A stretch of DNA of 64,000 nucleotides from positions 11,725,001 through 11,789,000 of the forward strand of contig NC_088326.1 of assembly GCF_910592395.1 (NCBI RefSeq), read 5' to 3'. Source of the DNA: Lineus longissimus. Its lineage: Eukaryota; Nemertea; Pilidiophora; Heteronemertea; Lineidae. Shown here piece by piece: positions 34,428-45,793 of the stretch; position 1 is the first letter of the stretch; each line of letters begins with the position of its first letter. Below the pieces are notes generated by a model. That model was not told the DNA's origin, did no database searches, and saw only the letters and a program-made list of their open reading frames with translations. The position numbers and the translations under genes were made by a program.

Positions 34428-35613
34428 CTTTAAAAAACGAGAGAAAAAGAATAATGTCATAACACAGTTGCAAACAAATCTTCTTCAAATGGTAGGATTA
34501 AAAAGTTAAGATATGAAGTCAGAATCACTTTACAACTGGTGTTAATACATTGCATAAATCAGTTCCTTCATCACACTGAAGATGGAGTTGCTTTAATGTG
34601 AAGCTTATAACGAACTAATAAGTTGATGGAGAGGGTACTTTGGCTAGAAAAATTGATGTAGATCTAGGTGCCGCTGAAAGTGTTATAGAGAGAAAGTGCT
34701 GCCCTTACCTTTGCTGCTTCCATGGGTCAACGTTAATGCCAGAAGCAATATCAGAATGGAGACCCCCATTGTGCCTAAGAGAAAAATTCTACAATTGATG
34801 AATGAATCAATGACCGGTGAACAGGGCAGAACATATTTTGTAATAAACCCTTTTTAACTTAACACTTTGGGTGCTGAATGACGGAGATCTCCGCCACCCC
34901 ATGGCGTATATACTAGGGTGCTGAATGACAAAGATCTCCGCCACCTCATGGCGTATACACTAGGGTGCTGAATGACAAAGATCTCGGCCACCCCAATGTA
35001 GTATTCACTAGGGTGCTGAATGACAGAGATCACCGCCACCCCAATGTAGTATTCACTAGGGTGCTGAATGACAGAGATATCCGCCACCCCATGAAGTATA
35101 CACTAGGGTGCTGAATGACAGAGATATCCGCCACCCTAATGTAGTGTACACTAGGGTGCTGAATAACAGAGATATCCATCATGAATTTAAACTTCCCGCC
35201 AGTGATGACAAATGCAATCTTCCCCCGATTATATCTTCGGCTACCAGTTCCACCTAGCACAATAGGTCAAGGTTATTTTTAGCCTCGCAGAAGAACACTT
35301 TAACCAAGGCGCATGCATAATTTGATACAAAACGTGGAAATTATGTTCCAGATTCTGCCAATTGTGGCTAAGACCTCAAAGGTGCATTGCCAAGATTGTA
35401 ATTTTTGTTGAACTTTATCGACCAACCCTGTGACCCATTGCTATGGTTGTTAGCAATCTAAAGAGATAGACTTAACAAAACAATTGAAATTTAATAAAGA
35501 TTGAATAGAACTTACCTCTCTCGCATCCGTTCAAGAGATATCAGTGTTGGTCAATCGGACTCGGATGAAAATGCTCGAATGAAATTCTGGTCGGGTTGTG
35601 AAATGTTTCATTT
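33502..35613 (-). CDS. Secreted multi-copy peptide precursor gene (3 exons, 328 aa)
   Basis: Seen: exon 1 (about 35,613-35,516, 5' UTR), exon 2 (34,774-34,709, ATG at 34,769) and exon 3 (34,427-33,502) are joined by GT-AG introns. Exon 2 ends one base into a codon and exon 3 supplies the other two. The product has a hydrophobic signal peptide (residues 1-17), a spacer ending in Lys-Arg at 48-49, then 16 peptide units of 15 or 18 residues (50-325), each closed by KKR or AKR, and a terminal STR. Known: this layout is typical of neuropeptide or antimicrobial peptide precursors processed by prohormone convertases. Inference: the units are released as mature peptides, and those ending in GKKR become C-terminally amidated. 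I do not recognise the family. It could be a neuropeptide, a defence peptide or an epithelial secretory peptide. The gene model is firm; the role is open. Confidence 0.86.
33520..33738. repeat. 54-bp coding tandem repeat, 4 near-identical copies
   Basis: The segment CAGCTAGGAACCCTGGGG recurs at a strict 54-base spacing (about 33,525, 33,579, 33,633, 33,687). The four units are almost base-identical, including silent sites, whereas older units further into the gene differ at many sites. 54 bases is exactly 18 codons, so expansion adds whole peptides without a frameshift. Confidence 0.93.
34709..34774 (-). CDS. Exon 2 of peptide precursor: signal peptide
   Basis: On the minus strand, a TCTCTTAG acceptor is followed four bases later by ATG (34,769-34,767). 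The 20 complete codons read MGVSILILLLALTLTHGSSK, a short charged-free N-terminus with an uninterrupted Ile/Leu core and a likely cleavage near His-Gly. The exon ends AAAG before GTAAGG, a strong donor. The leftover G plus GG from the next exon makes Gly, so phase is kept. The exon is only 66 bases and is too short to be found by ORF length alone. Confidence 0.87.
34866..35185. repeat. 47-bp minisatellite, about 7 copies, in intron 1 of the peptide gene
   Basis: The core GGGTGCTGAATGACAGAGAT recurs at about 34,867, 34,914, 34,962, 35,010, 35,057, 35,104 and 35,151. Copies differ mainly in the CCATGGCGTAT versus CCAATGTAGTAT segment. It lies wholly inside intron 1 of the peptide precursor gene. 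The arrays encode no product. Confidence 0.9.
35516..35613 (-). promoter_or_regulatory. 5' UTR exon of peptide precursor gene
   Basis: A consensus donor (GAGAG before GTAAG) lies at 35,516/35,515 on the minus strand, and a TATA box lies about 30 bases above the predicted start. No ATG in this stretch opens a long frame, so it is taken as untranslated leader. The exact transcription start is inferred from TATA spacing only. Confidence 0.6.
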
Positions 35614-35638
35614 TGTGCGCAATGACGCAGCGAACTTC

Positions 35639-35644
35639 TTTATA
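35639..35644 (-). promoter_or_regulatory. TATA box of peptide precursor gene
   Basis: On the minus strand the sequence reads TGATATAAAGAAG, with TATAAA at 35,644-35,639. A TGCGTCA half-CRE sits just downstream. Spacing to the leader exon and its donor fits a focused, regulated promoter of the kind common in peptide hormone genes. Confidence 0.6.
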
Positions 35645-36291
35645 TCAATTCCATTAGGCCTAATGAAATAAATTCTTTGTTTCCAGTCGACCAACTGACC
35701 TGACTCTACATACTACTCCCGACTCTAGAATATTTCAAAATATTTGGTTCCAAAAATGCCCAATGAAACTCTGATTTTTAGTAAAGAACTAACAATTCTT
35801 TGTTTCTGAAAAGAAAAACCACCTCGCACATGCGCACATCAGAGTGCTGCGGGTGAGTGAAAAGGAAGCTGGCTTCAGCCATGTAAGTCTAAATTATCAA
35901 AATTAAGTTTTAAAAAATTCTGATCATCGGACCCTCCAGTTTTTTGGGCTGTTACCGGAAACAAAGCTTTTGTTTTGTTTGGCCTTATCAGACTTTAGGG
36001 ACACTGTTTATGAGCATTTCTCATCAATCATGGTTTCCAAAACTCACTGCATGACATTTTAATGATACTGTCTATGCAGATGTTTAATTTTAGATGCAAA
36101 GTAATTGCTCTTCCCTAATGAAAATGTAATATGCCTGCTGTAAAACAAAACTAAGCACCTAACTAAAGTATACACCTGTTGCATCATACTATTAAAAACT
36201 TATAAAGACTAGTATAAATGTAGTCCCCATATAAGCTGGACTGGACTTATTTGGGGACTGCATATATAGGGATGATGACAATCTGTAAGTA

Positions 36292-36469
36292 CAGTAGAAC
36301 CTCTCTATTAAGGACACCCTCGGGACTGACAAGTGCCATCCTTAATAGAGAGGTGTCCTGATTAGAGAGATAAAATTGAATGGAAACAACCAATTTGGGA
36401 CCAAAACTAGTGTCCTTAATAGAGAGCTTGTCCTGAATAGAGAGGTGTCCACTAAGAGAGGTTCTACTG
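36292..36469. mobile_element. Complete 178-bp TA-flanked MITE
   Basis: CAGTAGAACCTCTCT at the left and AGAGAGGTTCTACTG at the right, with TA directly outside both. Internal blocks (TTAAGGACACCCTCGGGACTG and GGACCAAAACTAGTGTCC) are shared with the copies at 39.4, 42.5, 58.4 and 59.2 kb. No transposase is present in the window. Confidence 0.88.
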
Positions 36470-36569
36470 TATTACATTTGTAAAATCACTATGACTAGTC
36501 TAAGAGAGAGGAGCATTGTGAGTTGGCCAGTACTGTTGCTATCAGAAGTGTAAACCAGTGACACTGCCG

Positions 36570-36985
36570 TTATGATTTTCTCATATGAACACTACACTCC
36601 TGCCATCTTTATGTTCTCATTGGAACTACATTCATGACCTTATCACACAAGACAGGAAGAATAAAATTTGAAATATCACAATTCGACAGCTGAGCACTGC
36701 AAGTAGGCTGTGAGAACTAAACCTAAACACAACAATCTTGCCATCTTTATTTTCTCAATAGAACAACTTTCACATCCACAGAACAAGCTAAGCTCTGACA
36801 GCCTAGCGTTGCAACAACTAAACCGTGAGACGCTAGAATATCCAATGTAAACACTACATTATCGCCATCTTTATTTTCTTAATGGTACTATGCAGACCAC
36901 ATTACACAATCGAGCCAACTGTTGTCTTAATTTCCAAATGTAAACACTAAACTATTGACATCTATATTTTCTCAATAGAAATAGT
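36570..36985. repeat. About 120-bp diverged tandem repeat, 4 copies
   Basis: GCCATCTTTATTTTCTCAATRG recurs near 36,602, 36,742, 36,864 and 36,958, each after an AAACACTAC-like block. Confidence 0.7.
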
Positions 36986-37529
36986 CTGGACTTCAAAGGG
37001 CATATGCCTTGGCTTTTTTGAACACAACACCACAGAGAAAAATTGTTGATTATTGATAAAGGGTGGATTATTGATAAAAAAGAAAATATGGGTAAGGATT
37101 TCAGTGATATCGTTTTCAACTAATGAAGTTAGAATTCCTCTCGAGGGGCAACCTGCAGGCAGGTCACACCCACAACAGCTTCAAACCTTATCGACAGTAT
37201 CGAGTCTGTGTGGGATCTAGATTCATTTTATTAAAAACATCAATCTATCAATATTCTCGGCTTTTTATACACAATGTATATCAAGATGAACATGATATGA
37301 AACAGTCCCGAGGACTTTTCGTCACGTAGGTTTTAACATAGGAAAAGAACGTCAAATCGAAAACACGAGTCACATTTTAGGAACCCTTATGAGATGCTCC
37401 TACGGTAAAAATTTCATGATCCCAGCTAGCAGCGTTCATAAGATATAGCAAAAAATAGGTTTTCAAAGAACGCCACCTATATGGCAGACAAGCAGTCAAA
37501 TTGCGCTAACTTTCATTTTGAAAGAAGGT

Positions 37530-37735
37530 CTTGCCTAGGGGTACCCACACACCAAGTATGAACCTTTAAGGTCAAGTGGTTAAGAAATGTGCCACTCTTT
37601 TGTCAAAAGTTAATGATAGACGACGACGACGACAGACGACGGACGCCATGTGTCAAAAGTTATTGACGGACGATGACGACAATGGACGACGGACGCCACG
37701 GTATCATATAAGCTCCCCTGAACGGTGAGCTAAAA
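37530..37735. mobile_element. Dispersed repeat with GACGACGGACGCCA and GGTGAGCTAAAAA end
   Basis: CACCAAGTATGAACCTTTAAGGT, then two GACGACGGACGCCA blocks, then ATAAGCTCCCCTGAACGGTGAGC. The 3' end is weakly palindromic (GCTC...GAGC). The family also occurs at 30.3 and 61.7-64 kb. Confidence 0.65.
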
Positions 37736-38204
37736 ACCGTGATTTGTACACCATTGGCTACACATATGTGCCAATCTTTTCTTACTTACAAATGAACCAG
37801 CTGAATTTCGATGGAATTTTGACGGAATTTAATCAAAGAAGACCATTGTACCTGCAGCGACACCTGTCACTGTGTCTATTATCACAAAAGGTTACTTTGA
37901 ATATAATGGCCCAATACGGCCAAGACACTGATCACAAATAGACTTGGGGTTTCAAATACTGATAAATATCTATGATATTTTGAAAAATTATCATAGTTAA
38001 CATACCTTAAATTCCACTGATCAGGACTGGGCTGTTTTTGAGAGTTACCTCCGTATCCAATCTTGGTAACAAAGAATGTGGGACGAAGTGTTATCCTTTT
38101 CCTTCATCCATTACTGTAACGATAAGACACGAAATAAACATCAGAATAACAAATCCCATTACTCGAACATGAAAGAATTCTGCAAGACAAGTATAAAATT
38201 AAAA

Positions 38205-38330
38205 GCACCAAGTCATCATTCCACTGTAGAAGTCATCATTCCACTGTAGAGAATTCTATTGTGCAAAAACATACGGCACACTCAGGTATAAAATCAGGCC
38301 GAATATTGGGTATAAAATCAGGCTGATTAT
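38205..38330. repeat. Two short direct repeats (19 bp and 24 bp, 2 copies each)
   Basis: AGTCATCATTCCACTGTAGA is doubled near 38,210, and GGTATAAAATCAGGCYGAATATT is doubled near 38,285. Confidence 0.75.
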
Positions 38331-39200
38331 CGAACCACCATCTGTCTGTTCATATCTCAAACTAAACCTGCCTGGCAATAAGGCTATATACACAATATTC
38401 CTCAATTGAAAGATGTCTGGTCTATTGTGTCTAGGGTAGGCCTAAAGAAGAGTACATGCTTACTTTTTGTGAATTATCAAAGCAATTATCATCATAGTCT
38501 ACCAAAAAGATATCCTGACAACAGCCTGGAAGAACTGTCCTGCAAAGATGATAACCGCACCTCTCACAGGGGCAGATCAAGGAACAAGAAGGGGTGTGCA
38601 CTGCATTTCTCATCAAAATTTCTGATGTGTTCCAAAGTTTCATGGTTAAATTCAAAGATTTTCATAAACTAGAGGGCGTATGCCCCCCCCCTCGCTTTGG
38701 TCCACACCTGTCTAAATTCTTGATGTCAGCAGCATGTTGGTTGTACTATCACCCATTGGCCATTTTCAGTGGTAACCATGATTCTTGATGGCAGCAGCAA
38801 GCTGGTTGAATTATCGGCCATTGCCTCTGTTACAGTTTCCAGTAAGCACTTTAACGATTCCTTCACAGTGCGCCCACAATGCTTTGATGATCTGACACAT
38901 AGACCAAACACAAGTCCATTAGGCCAAGATGGTTGGAGCCCTTGTACAGTCTTGCCATCATTAAGTAATGGCGATGATCGTGGATGGGCTCTAGATTGGT
39001 CAATAACACTGAACTACCATGAGAGAAGGTCACGAGGGTAGTTGATCATTATGCCGACATGGCAACGTAGGAGAGGGCCAGCAGGCCAATGTCTGAGTAT
39101 GTTTTGTCCATCACGCAGGCATCCCAAAAAAGATTATTTGCCCACTCTTTTAGCTGTCACCTGGCACTCAAAATACAGTATGAGCAGGACATCTGAAGGA

Positions 39201-39296
39201 TATTCTTGGGACTGACAAGTGCTGTCTTTTAGAGGGAGGCGTTCTGAAACTGGGGTGCCCTACTAACAGAGATAACTACCAAGGGAGGTTCCACTG
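39201..39296. mobile_element. Truncated TA-flanked MITE copy
   Basis: GGGACTGACAAGTGCTGTC through GGGAGGTTCCACTG-TA matches the 3' half of the family. Confidence 0.65.
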
Positions 39297-39373
39297 TACA
39301 GGCACAATGTAACAGGCAACCTCAAAAACATTGGACTGGTAGCAAGCAATTCTACTTCCTTGCACACAATATA

Positions 39374-39541
39374 CTGTATAACCTCACTATTATTAAGGAC
39401 TGACAAGTGCTGTCCTTAATAGAGCGGTGTCCTGATTAGAGAGGTCAAATGGAATGGAAACAACCAATTTGGGACCAAAACTAGTGTCCCTAATTGAGAG
39501 GTTGTCCTTAATAGAGGTGTCCGCTAAGGGAGGTTTCACTG
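39374..39541. mobile_element. TA-flanked MITE copy with decayed left end
   Basis: The left end reads CTGTATAACCTCACTATTATTAAGG and the right end GCTAAGGGAGGTTTCACTG-TA. The internal GGGACCAAAACTAGTGTCC block is intact. Confidence 0.8.
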
Positions 39542-39869
39542 TACAACACTGCGTCTTGCATTCTGATAAAACAACCAGCCATAATTTTAACCACAACAAC
39601 CGCAACCGACCAGATAAAATCTCTGCCATCTCTCCGACACAGACCATATAGAAACCACATTTATATGATCGACGGGATCTTGGTAATTGCGTTACGTTGC
39701 TAGTCGTTCCGGATGCTGTTACACTTCATACGGAGGCTATGTGGTCAGAGCGAAGATGTTCAACTCTTGTGCCCGTGGTTACGACTGGTTCTTGTCTTGA
39801 ATATCAAGTTAGAATGACACACCACACGTTTTTCCCAACAAGTCCAATGGCTAGACAAAATTTGTGCCG

Positions 39870-40315
39870 TGGCACCCTGTACTTGAGAATCTACGCCAGG
39901 GCAGGTAAATGATTTGAGGAAGGTGGAGAGCAGCCCCATAATGGACTTCACACGTCCAGCAAAAATCAAATCTGCCTTGATCCTGAGTGTCTACGCGAGG
40001 GCAAGTGAAGGATCAGTAGACTATTGTGGACTCCATACCTCCAACAAAAACTCAATCCGCCATGTTCCCGAGTACCTATGCCAAAGCAAGTAAGATTCCA
40101 CAAAGGTGGAGAGTAGCTCAAAGTGGACACTATCCCTTTGCTTAAATCCAGTCCCCTTGTACCAGAGTGTCTGATCCAGGGCAAGTAAGATTCCACAAAA
40201 ATGGACAGTAACCAATACAGTGGACTCCATCCCTCCAGCAAAAATCAATTCCCTTCCACAAGAGTGTCTATGCCAGGGCAGGTAAAATATCCCACATAGG
40301 GCAGCCCGATAGCCT
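39870..40315. repeat. SINE-body-derived tandem repeat, about 4 units of 110 bp
   Basis: GTGTCTAYGCCAGGGCAAGTAA recurs near 39,890, 39,988, 40,070 and 40,258 with TCCACAAAGGTGGAGAGTAG and GTGGACTCCAT blocks between. The core matches the SINE body (GGTGTCTATTCCAGAGCAAGTAA on the minus strand near 19,400). Confidence 0.65.
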
Positions 40316-40332
40316 ATAGTAGACGTTGCCGG

Positions 40333-40372
40333 TGATGATGATGATGATGATGGTGATTGTGATGATGATAAA
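40333..40372. repeat. GATGAT microsatellite
   Basis: (GAT)n with two interruptions. Confidence 0.9.
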
Positions 40373-42493
40373 CTTTAGGTCTGGTGGCCTAGTGAGATCC
40401 TTGCCTATCGTTTGCTACAAGCATTTTCACTGCTTGTGGCTTGCATGGAGTGTGGATGGGAAGCAAACATAACCGGTTGGAGAGGTCCTTCAGCTATCTT
40501 CGAGACCAAAATAACCAGGAGCGAGGGGTTAAAAATCTATCGACCAACTTGCCAACACACTTGCCAATTGATGCGTAAGGCGAGATGATTGATGACCTAA
40601 CTATATCTTCCCTGATCAACGCCAAGATCGCGTGGGATTCATTTCACTAAGACAAATAAGGTTGATTTCCCTATGCGTGAACTTTTGACCTCACCCATGT
40701 GACTTGGCTTCCATCCCTCACCTCACCAAGATACACAGCCTCCTGCTGTAAACCATATTTGCAGACATTCATGATATCCAGAAATAGAGCTTTATGCAGA
40801 CATTCAAACAGCTCGGTCAAATACAAGACTTTGAAGCAGGTTCATTCCAGTATTCCAGGGTGCGTTTTGATAATGCCTTAGTCTGTAAAAATGCAAAGGT
40901 TGGTGTCTTCAAAAGACAAAGGCAAGTTCGCGGTGCAGACCTCAAAATAAACTACTGCCACCAATCATTTCTTCTCCCCTCTCAAACCTTCTTTCATATT
41001 TTCCAGTTCCTGAGTCAAAACAGTTCTAATAATTTTTTAATTCGAGGCCTGCAAATGAGTCGAAATCCTTTACGATGCTCTGCTCATAAGGGGTTGATTT
41101 GAAGATCAATGTACCATAATGTACTCAGTCCTACAGCACACGGAATACACGAGTATTTTTCTCAGACAGATACCGTTGCTGTTCCATTAATATGACAAGC
41201 AAACAAGCAAATATTGATTGCAACATCAATTAAAATAGAGAGTGGAGAAGTTGGTACATACTGCTCGTCCAAATACTGGATGAGAAAAATAAAGTTAAAT
41301 CATCCACCATTTCGTTAACACTTTCAGCACCATCCGATTTAAAAGAAGATCTCCGCCACTTTTACAGCCATAAATACCCCCTCCAGCCGCTTAATAGTAT
41401 TTGATTCTCTAACCAAGTTTCAGCAAATTTGTATGCATAATAACTGCACTACAGCATTGCGTATAACTGCATTTCTATTTTCCTGGACCACCAGTGATTA
41501 CGAGCGTACCACTTTAAGGGTGATGAAGGTACTGACTCATTGAATGTGTTCAGAAGCTCTAAAGAGTTTTATCGAACTAGTCCAGCCAACCTTTAATGTA
41601 ACATCTTAGGGTTAATCTGACGGTCGATGTATCCATACCAAGTACGCGAGAACACGCTAGTATATTTCTCAGATAGACATCGCATTCAACGCAACGACTA
41701 ACAAATATTGATTGAGGCCTCAACGAAACCGGCCGGCGAAAAAATCACTGCATCCTCACACTGGCCTTGGAGAGAGCCTTGATACAAGTTACATGTCAGT
41801 CAATATAGATTATGTATCAAATTTATTACTGTATTGTGACATCTGTGATGGGGCGTGCAATAGTCAAGGCTGTAATGGAGATTCATTTGAATGACACAGT
41901 CGGGCCAGTAACTGATAAAATTTTGAGCAGTAGCGGACCAAGGGAATTTCAAAATAATCGGACGGGTTTGAGAAGATGATAATTCGACCTATTTCAGTCA
42001 AACCCTATGCCAAGATAGCACATATCAAAATAAAGTTTTTCATAAAATGATTTGTTGTATTTATAGAGTTGACTTCTCCCAGCAAATACCACGCAAATAC
42101 CACCCCAAATACATACTGTGCCAGTTGAAAATGAACTTCAAATTGATGAGACTGGAGCCTCCAACCTATAAATGTTCAATGGTCATCTCGTTATGTTCAC
42201 AAATCGTAAATGGCTGTTTTGAAAGTTTGAAGGGATGATTACAAACAGTAACAGGCCAGAGATCACACTCGCTAACATAATTCATTTCTAAAGTTTGCGA
42301 AAATCAATTCTCACCCCTCCCTGGTTTAAAATAGACACTACGACATGAATTATAGTAAACCGTTACACCGACCTTCCACAATTATAGGCAGGTGTAGGTT
42401 TACAAAGATCAATAACGAGAAAATGTTCAAGAGTTATTTTTATATGAATTTATTGACTGACGGGCGATGGAGTATTAGCAAATGAAGGGCGTT

Positions 42494-42897
42494 CAGTAGA
42501 ACCTCTCTATTAAGGACACCCTCAGAACTTACAAACTGTCGTCAACGGAGAGGTGTCCTGATTGTAGATATAGAGGTCAAATGTGACTCGCTCTACCAAA
42601 ACTAGGCGCTTGTCGCATCTGAACTTGACAGGTTGATACGGACTTGTTGTTCATTTCCCTATTGTAGACCTTTTGTGAAATCTATTACAAACTGATTTAG
42701 TTACATTTCACCAAAGGTCTACAATAGGGAAATGAACAACAAGTCCGTATCAACCTGTCAAGTTCAGATGCGACAAGCGCCTAGTTTTGGTAGAGCGGGT
42801 CACAAATTGAAAGATAGTTTGGGACCAAAACTACCATCCTCGATAGAGAGAGTATCCTTATTAGAGAGGATTCTGCTTAGGGAGGTTCCACCGCCTG
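42494..42897. mobile_element. TA-flanked MITE split by a nested MITE
   Basis: The outer element starts CAGTAGAACCTCTCT, breaks after GAGGTCAAAT, and resumes at AAATTGAAAG...GGGACCAAAACTACC, ending GGGAGGTTCCACC. Removing the insert and one AAAT restores GAGGTCAAATTGAA, the sequence found in intact copies. Confidence 0.87.
42583..42803. mobile_element. 221-bp nested foldback MITE, AAAT target duplication
   Basis: It begins GTGACTCGCTCTACCAAAAC and ends GTTTTGGTAGAGCGGGTCAC. The inverted arms are about 97 bp and nearly perfect, with a central spacer of about 27 bp. AAAT lies directly outside both ends (42,579-42,582 and 42,804-42,807). High arm identity suggests recent activity. The class is not clear from a 4-bp duplication. 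Confidence 0.9.
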
Positions 42898-43119
42898 CAG
42901 TCTTTTTAACTTTTCGGAGCTCAGGGTAACTAGTGTCAACTTGGCACAGTTCTGAATTACTGTGCCAAAGAACCACTCGAGCAGACCACAGGGTTAACCA
43001 CGGAGTGCCCATCTTATGATACTACATGATATCAGCATCATATAAGAGGCAATTCGTGCGGTCAGACTAACGAGAATTATGTAGTCCCCAAGGCGTTTTG
43101 CTACAACTTTATTACTGAA

Positions 43120-43570
43120 CTATCCTCCCTACAACCCTGCCACGTGAATGCAATATATCATATTGGAGATGGGCCCTAAAGGCAATAATTCTCGACCAGG
43201 GGGACCTGCAATGCCAACACCACGCATGTTGATGGCCGGATGATTCCTACGGGAACGACAATTTAATATGTTATGCTTTATCATGCCAGTGAGAACGCAT
43301 CGCCTGATAAGTACGTGAATGTAATACTCAACACTGGAGATGGACTCTCAATGAAACCAATTCTCTGCCGTGGGGACCTCCAAAGCTAACACCATTCATG
43401 CTGTAGCCGCTTCCCCTAAAATGGGTTCCAGGACATTCATGGCATTGAGAGCACATTGCCTGATAAGAACGTGATTGCAATACTTAACACTGGAGATAGA
43501 CCCTAAACGAAATCAATTCTCGCACATGGGGACCTCCAAAGCCAACACCATGCATGCCATGCATGCTGAT
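43120..43570. repeat. About 175-bp tandem repeat, 3 units
   Basis: ACGTGAATGCAATA then TGGAGATRGACCCT, AATTCTCG, GGGGACCTCCAAAGCCAACACCA and ATGCTGATGGC recur in order near 43,140, 43,312 and 43,471. Confidence 0.78.
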
Positions 43571-44869
43571 GGCAGCATTCCACATTAATACTTTCATCTG
43601 GCAGTCTTTCCATTACGGCAGTTTGATTTCTCTACCATTTAAGCACATAATTTGTAGTGGTTCCGTGGCAAAGCACCTGAAAACTCTCCTTACCAGGGAC
43701 GTAGCTGGGGGGAAGGCAGGTGGCAAATGCCCCTTAAAGACGCCACCAAAAATGTGTTTTTGAGCATGATTTTGGCCGGAGACACCAAGGCTAGCTATGC
43801 TGGCTTACCCATCCAAATCACCAGAGCATGCTGAGCCAGCAGTGACTTATGGTAACAAATGAAAATCTATAACCTGGTCCAGAGTGTAAGGTCATAGCCA
43901 GAATACATTACCAGTATATCATGATAACATTGTTATAAATCAGGCAGGAAATGCTCTTCACATGAAACTAAGTGGCCGTGGCATATTGACACCGAAGGGG
44001 ATAGCTGGAGATATTGACAAACCGCTCTACAGATAAACACCTGTTAGAAAGTCAAGAGTTTACATCTTAAGGAAATCGGGGGTTAATGTTCGCTTCTCCA
44101 GCCCTACACATAAGCCCCCGAGACGTTTCCCCCCATTGGCTGAAGCATCAGGCACACAATAATGTATCATTCCCAATTCAACAGCTGATCAACCATGTAG
44201 AAAATAGGTTCATGTTGGACGAAGTTATCGAACAGAATCGCAATGTTACGGGTTGTTGACTTGGAGGTCAATGAGCTGTTGAATTATATTGATTCGTATA
44301 ACCATGAGGATGCTGGGGGGCAAAAGAAATGACCCAGGCAGAATGGATGGATTATAATGAACGCAAGTATGGAAAAGATCATGCTAATTTGTATGCAAAC
44401 AAAATAACGAAAATCCCCTCTAAAAGACCGCATTTATTTTGCAAATCTTGTTGATGCCCGAGGCTCTGTTTGGTTCGTTGAGTACTAAAATTTAAAATGA
44501 TTTTCTTAAATGGGTATGCTGTAGATATCGCACATTGTTGCAATGAAAATCACTTGTCTGCAGTTATCTTGAAAAAGTTCATCTACCCATGAAGCCAAAA
44601 TCGCTTTCTTATCAACCCCATTAGTAATCACGATCTGCCATGAGCATGATTACCAAGAACCACTCCAATTAATCACAAATATCTAGCAAGCACGCAATTC
44701 CTATCAGCTACTTGCATCTTCGCATCTTAGCAAAACCTTATAAAACTGATTCTGATTATGTGGGAGGTGGGGGAGGAAATGTTTGATTGCACAAAGACAA
44801 AACAGGGAAATCAACTTTGTTGTGGGGAAATGTTCTTGTTTTGGGCCTATTTTCTTGTCTTGGGTCTAT

Positions 44870-45225
44870 CAATGTCTTGCCTTCAAACCCAAACCCAAAG
44901 CTTGCTACACCTAGATGCCCATTGCACTGGTATGCAAGGGTTTTACTATGAATACCTTCATAGTGTACAGACAATAAGTAACAGTGTTGGAATTATTCCC
45001 CATTGGCAGGTGAGAAGCCCAGGTAATAGGCCCAATCAGCCAACAGTCTGAAGTGAAGAGGTTCCGCTGCTCAAACTTCAAAGTTCAAACCCAACGCTTG
45101 CCAAGAAGCCCACCACTGCGATGCAAGGGTTTTACTACGAATACCTTCATAGTGTAACAAGTAACAGTGTTGGAATTATTCCCTCTTGGCGGTTGAGAAG
45201 CCGAGGTAATAGGCCCTATCAGCAT
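44870..45225. repeat. About 215-bp direct repeat, 2 copies
   Basis: GCAAGGGTTTTACTATGAATACC, AGTAACAGTGTTGGAATTATTCC and GGTAATAGGCCC recur at about 44,934 and 45,122 in the same order. Confidence 0.85.
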
Positions 45226-45793
45226 TATCTATACTGAGAGAGTTACAATGACATAAACATACAGCTACTCAAGGTAAAATATGGATACGAGGGGAAAGCT
45301 CAACAGGTTGGCAAAGAGATGTTATACTTTCACCAGGCTTCACGCTAAGTTAAAGGAGTACCCCGTTCGTTCACATACATTTCCTGTTGGTCCAACTATA
45401 TCTAGTTCCTATTTCAAACAGCAGGTGATGCCAATAGTCATGCATAATGCATGCAACATTCATGCATGTTCTCATGTTATTAGCATACAATAGGTGCGAG
45501 AATCAATCTAAAGTCGCCAAATACACAGTAGCGTCAACAGTGTATGTTTCAATTTCGGTGATTTGAAACAAGTCCAAAAGCGAATCCTTAAGCACCTCGC
45601 AAATGGACAATTTAAGTCACTGGGACCAGCGAACATGATTACAAATGACAAATCTGACAAAAAACGCCTGCTGGAACTTCTCACACAACCCCTCGGCGAA
45701 CATGTACCTTTAGGATAGGCTAGATATTTCCTGACACTTTGCCAAGGTTGAGAAAGTAAACGCTTCGTCTTAGTACAATCTGAGTACAAACAA

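Larger units (their letters stand above)
35650..45790. other. Gene-poor intergenic interval
   Basis: Outside the repeats and MITEs listed separately, this 10-kb stretch shows no start, splice and frame combination I can defend. A C-run marks 38,681-38,689. CAG-GGCGGATC-type element ends appear at about 38,569 and 41,930. Confidence 0.45.
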
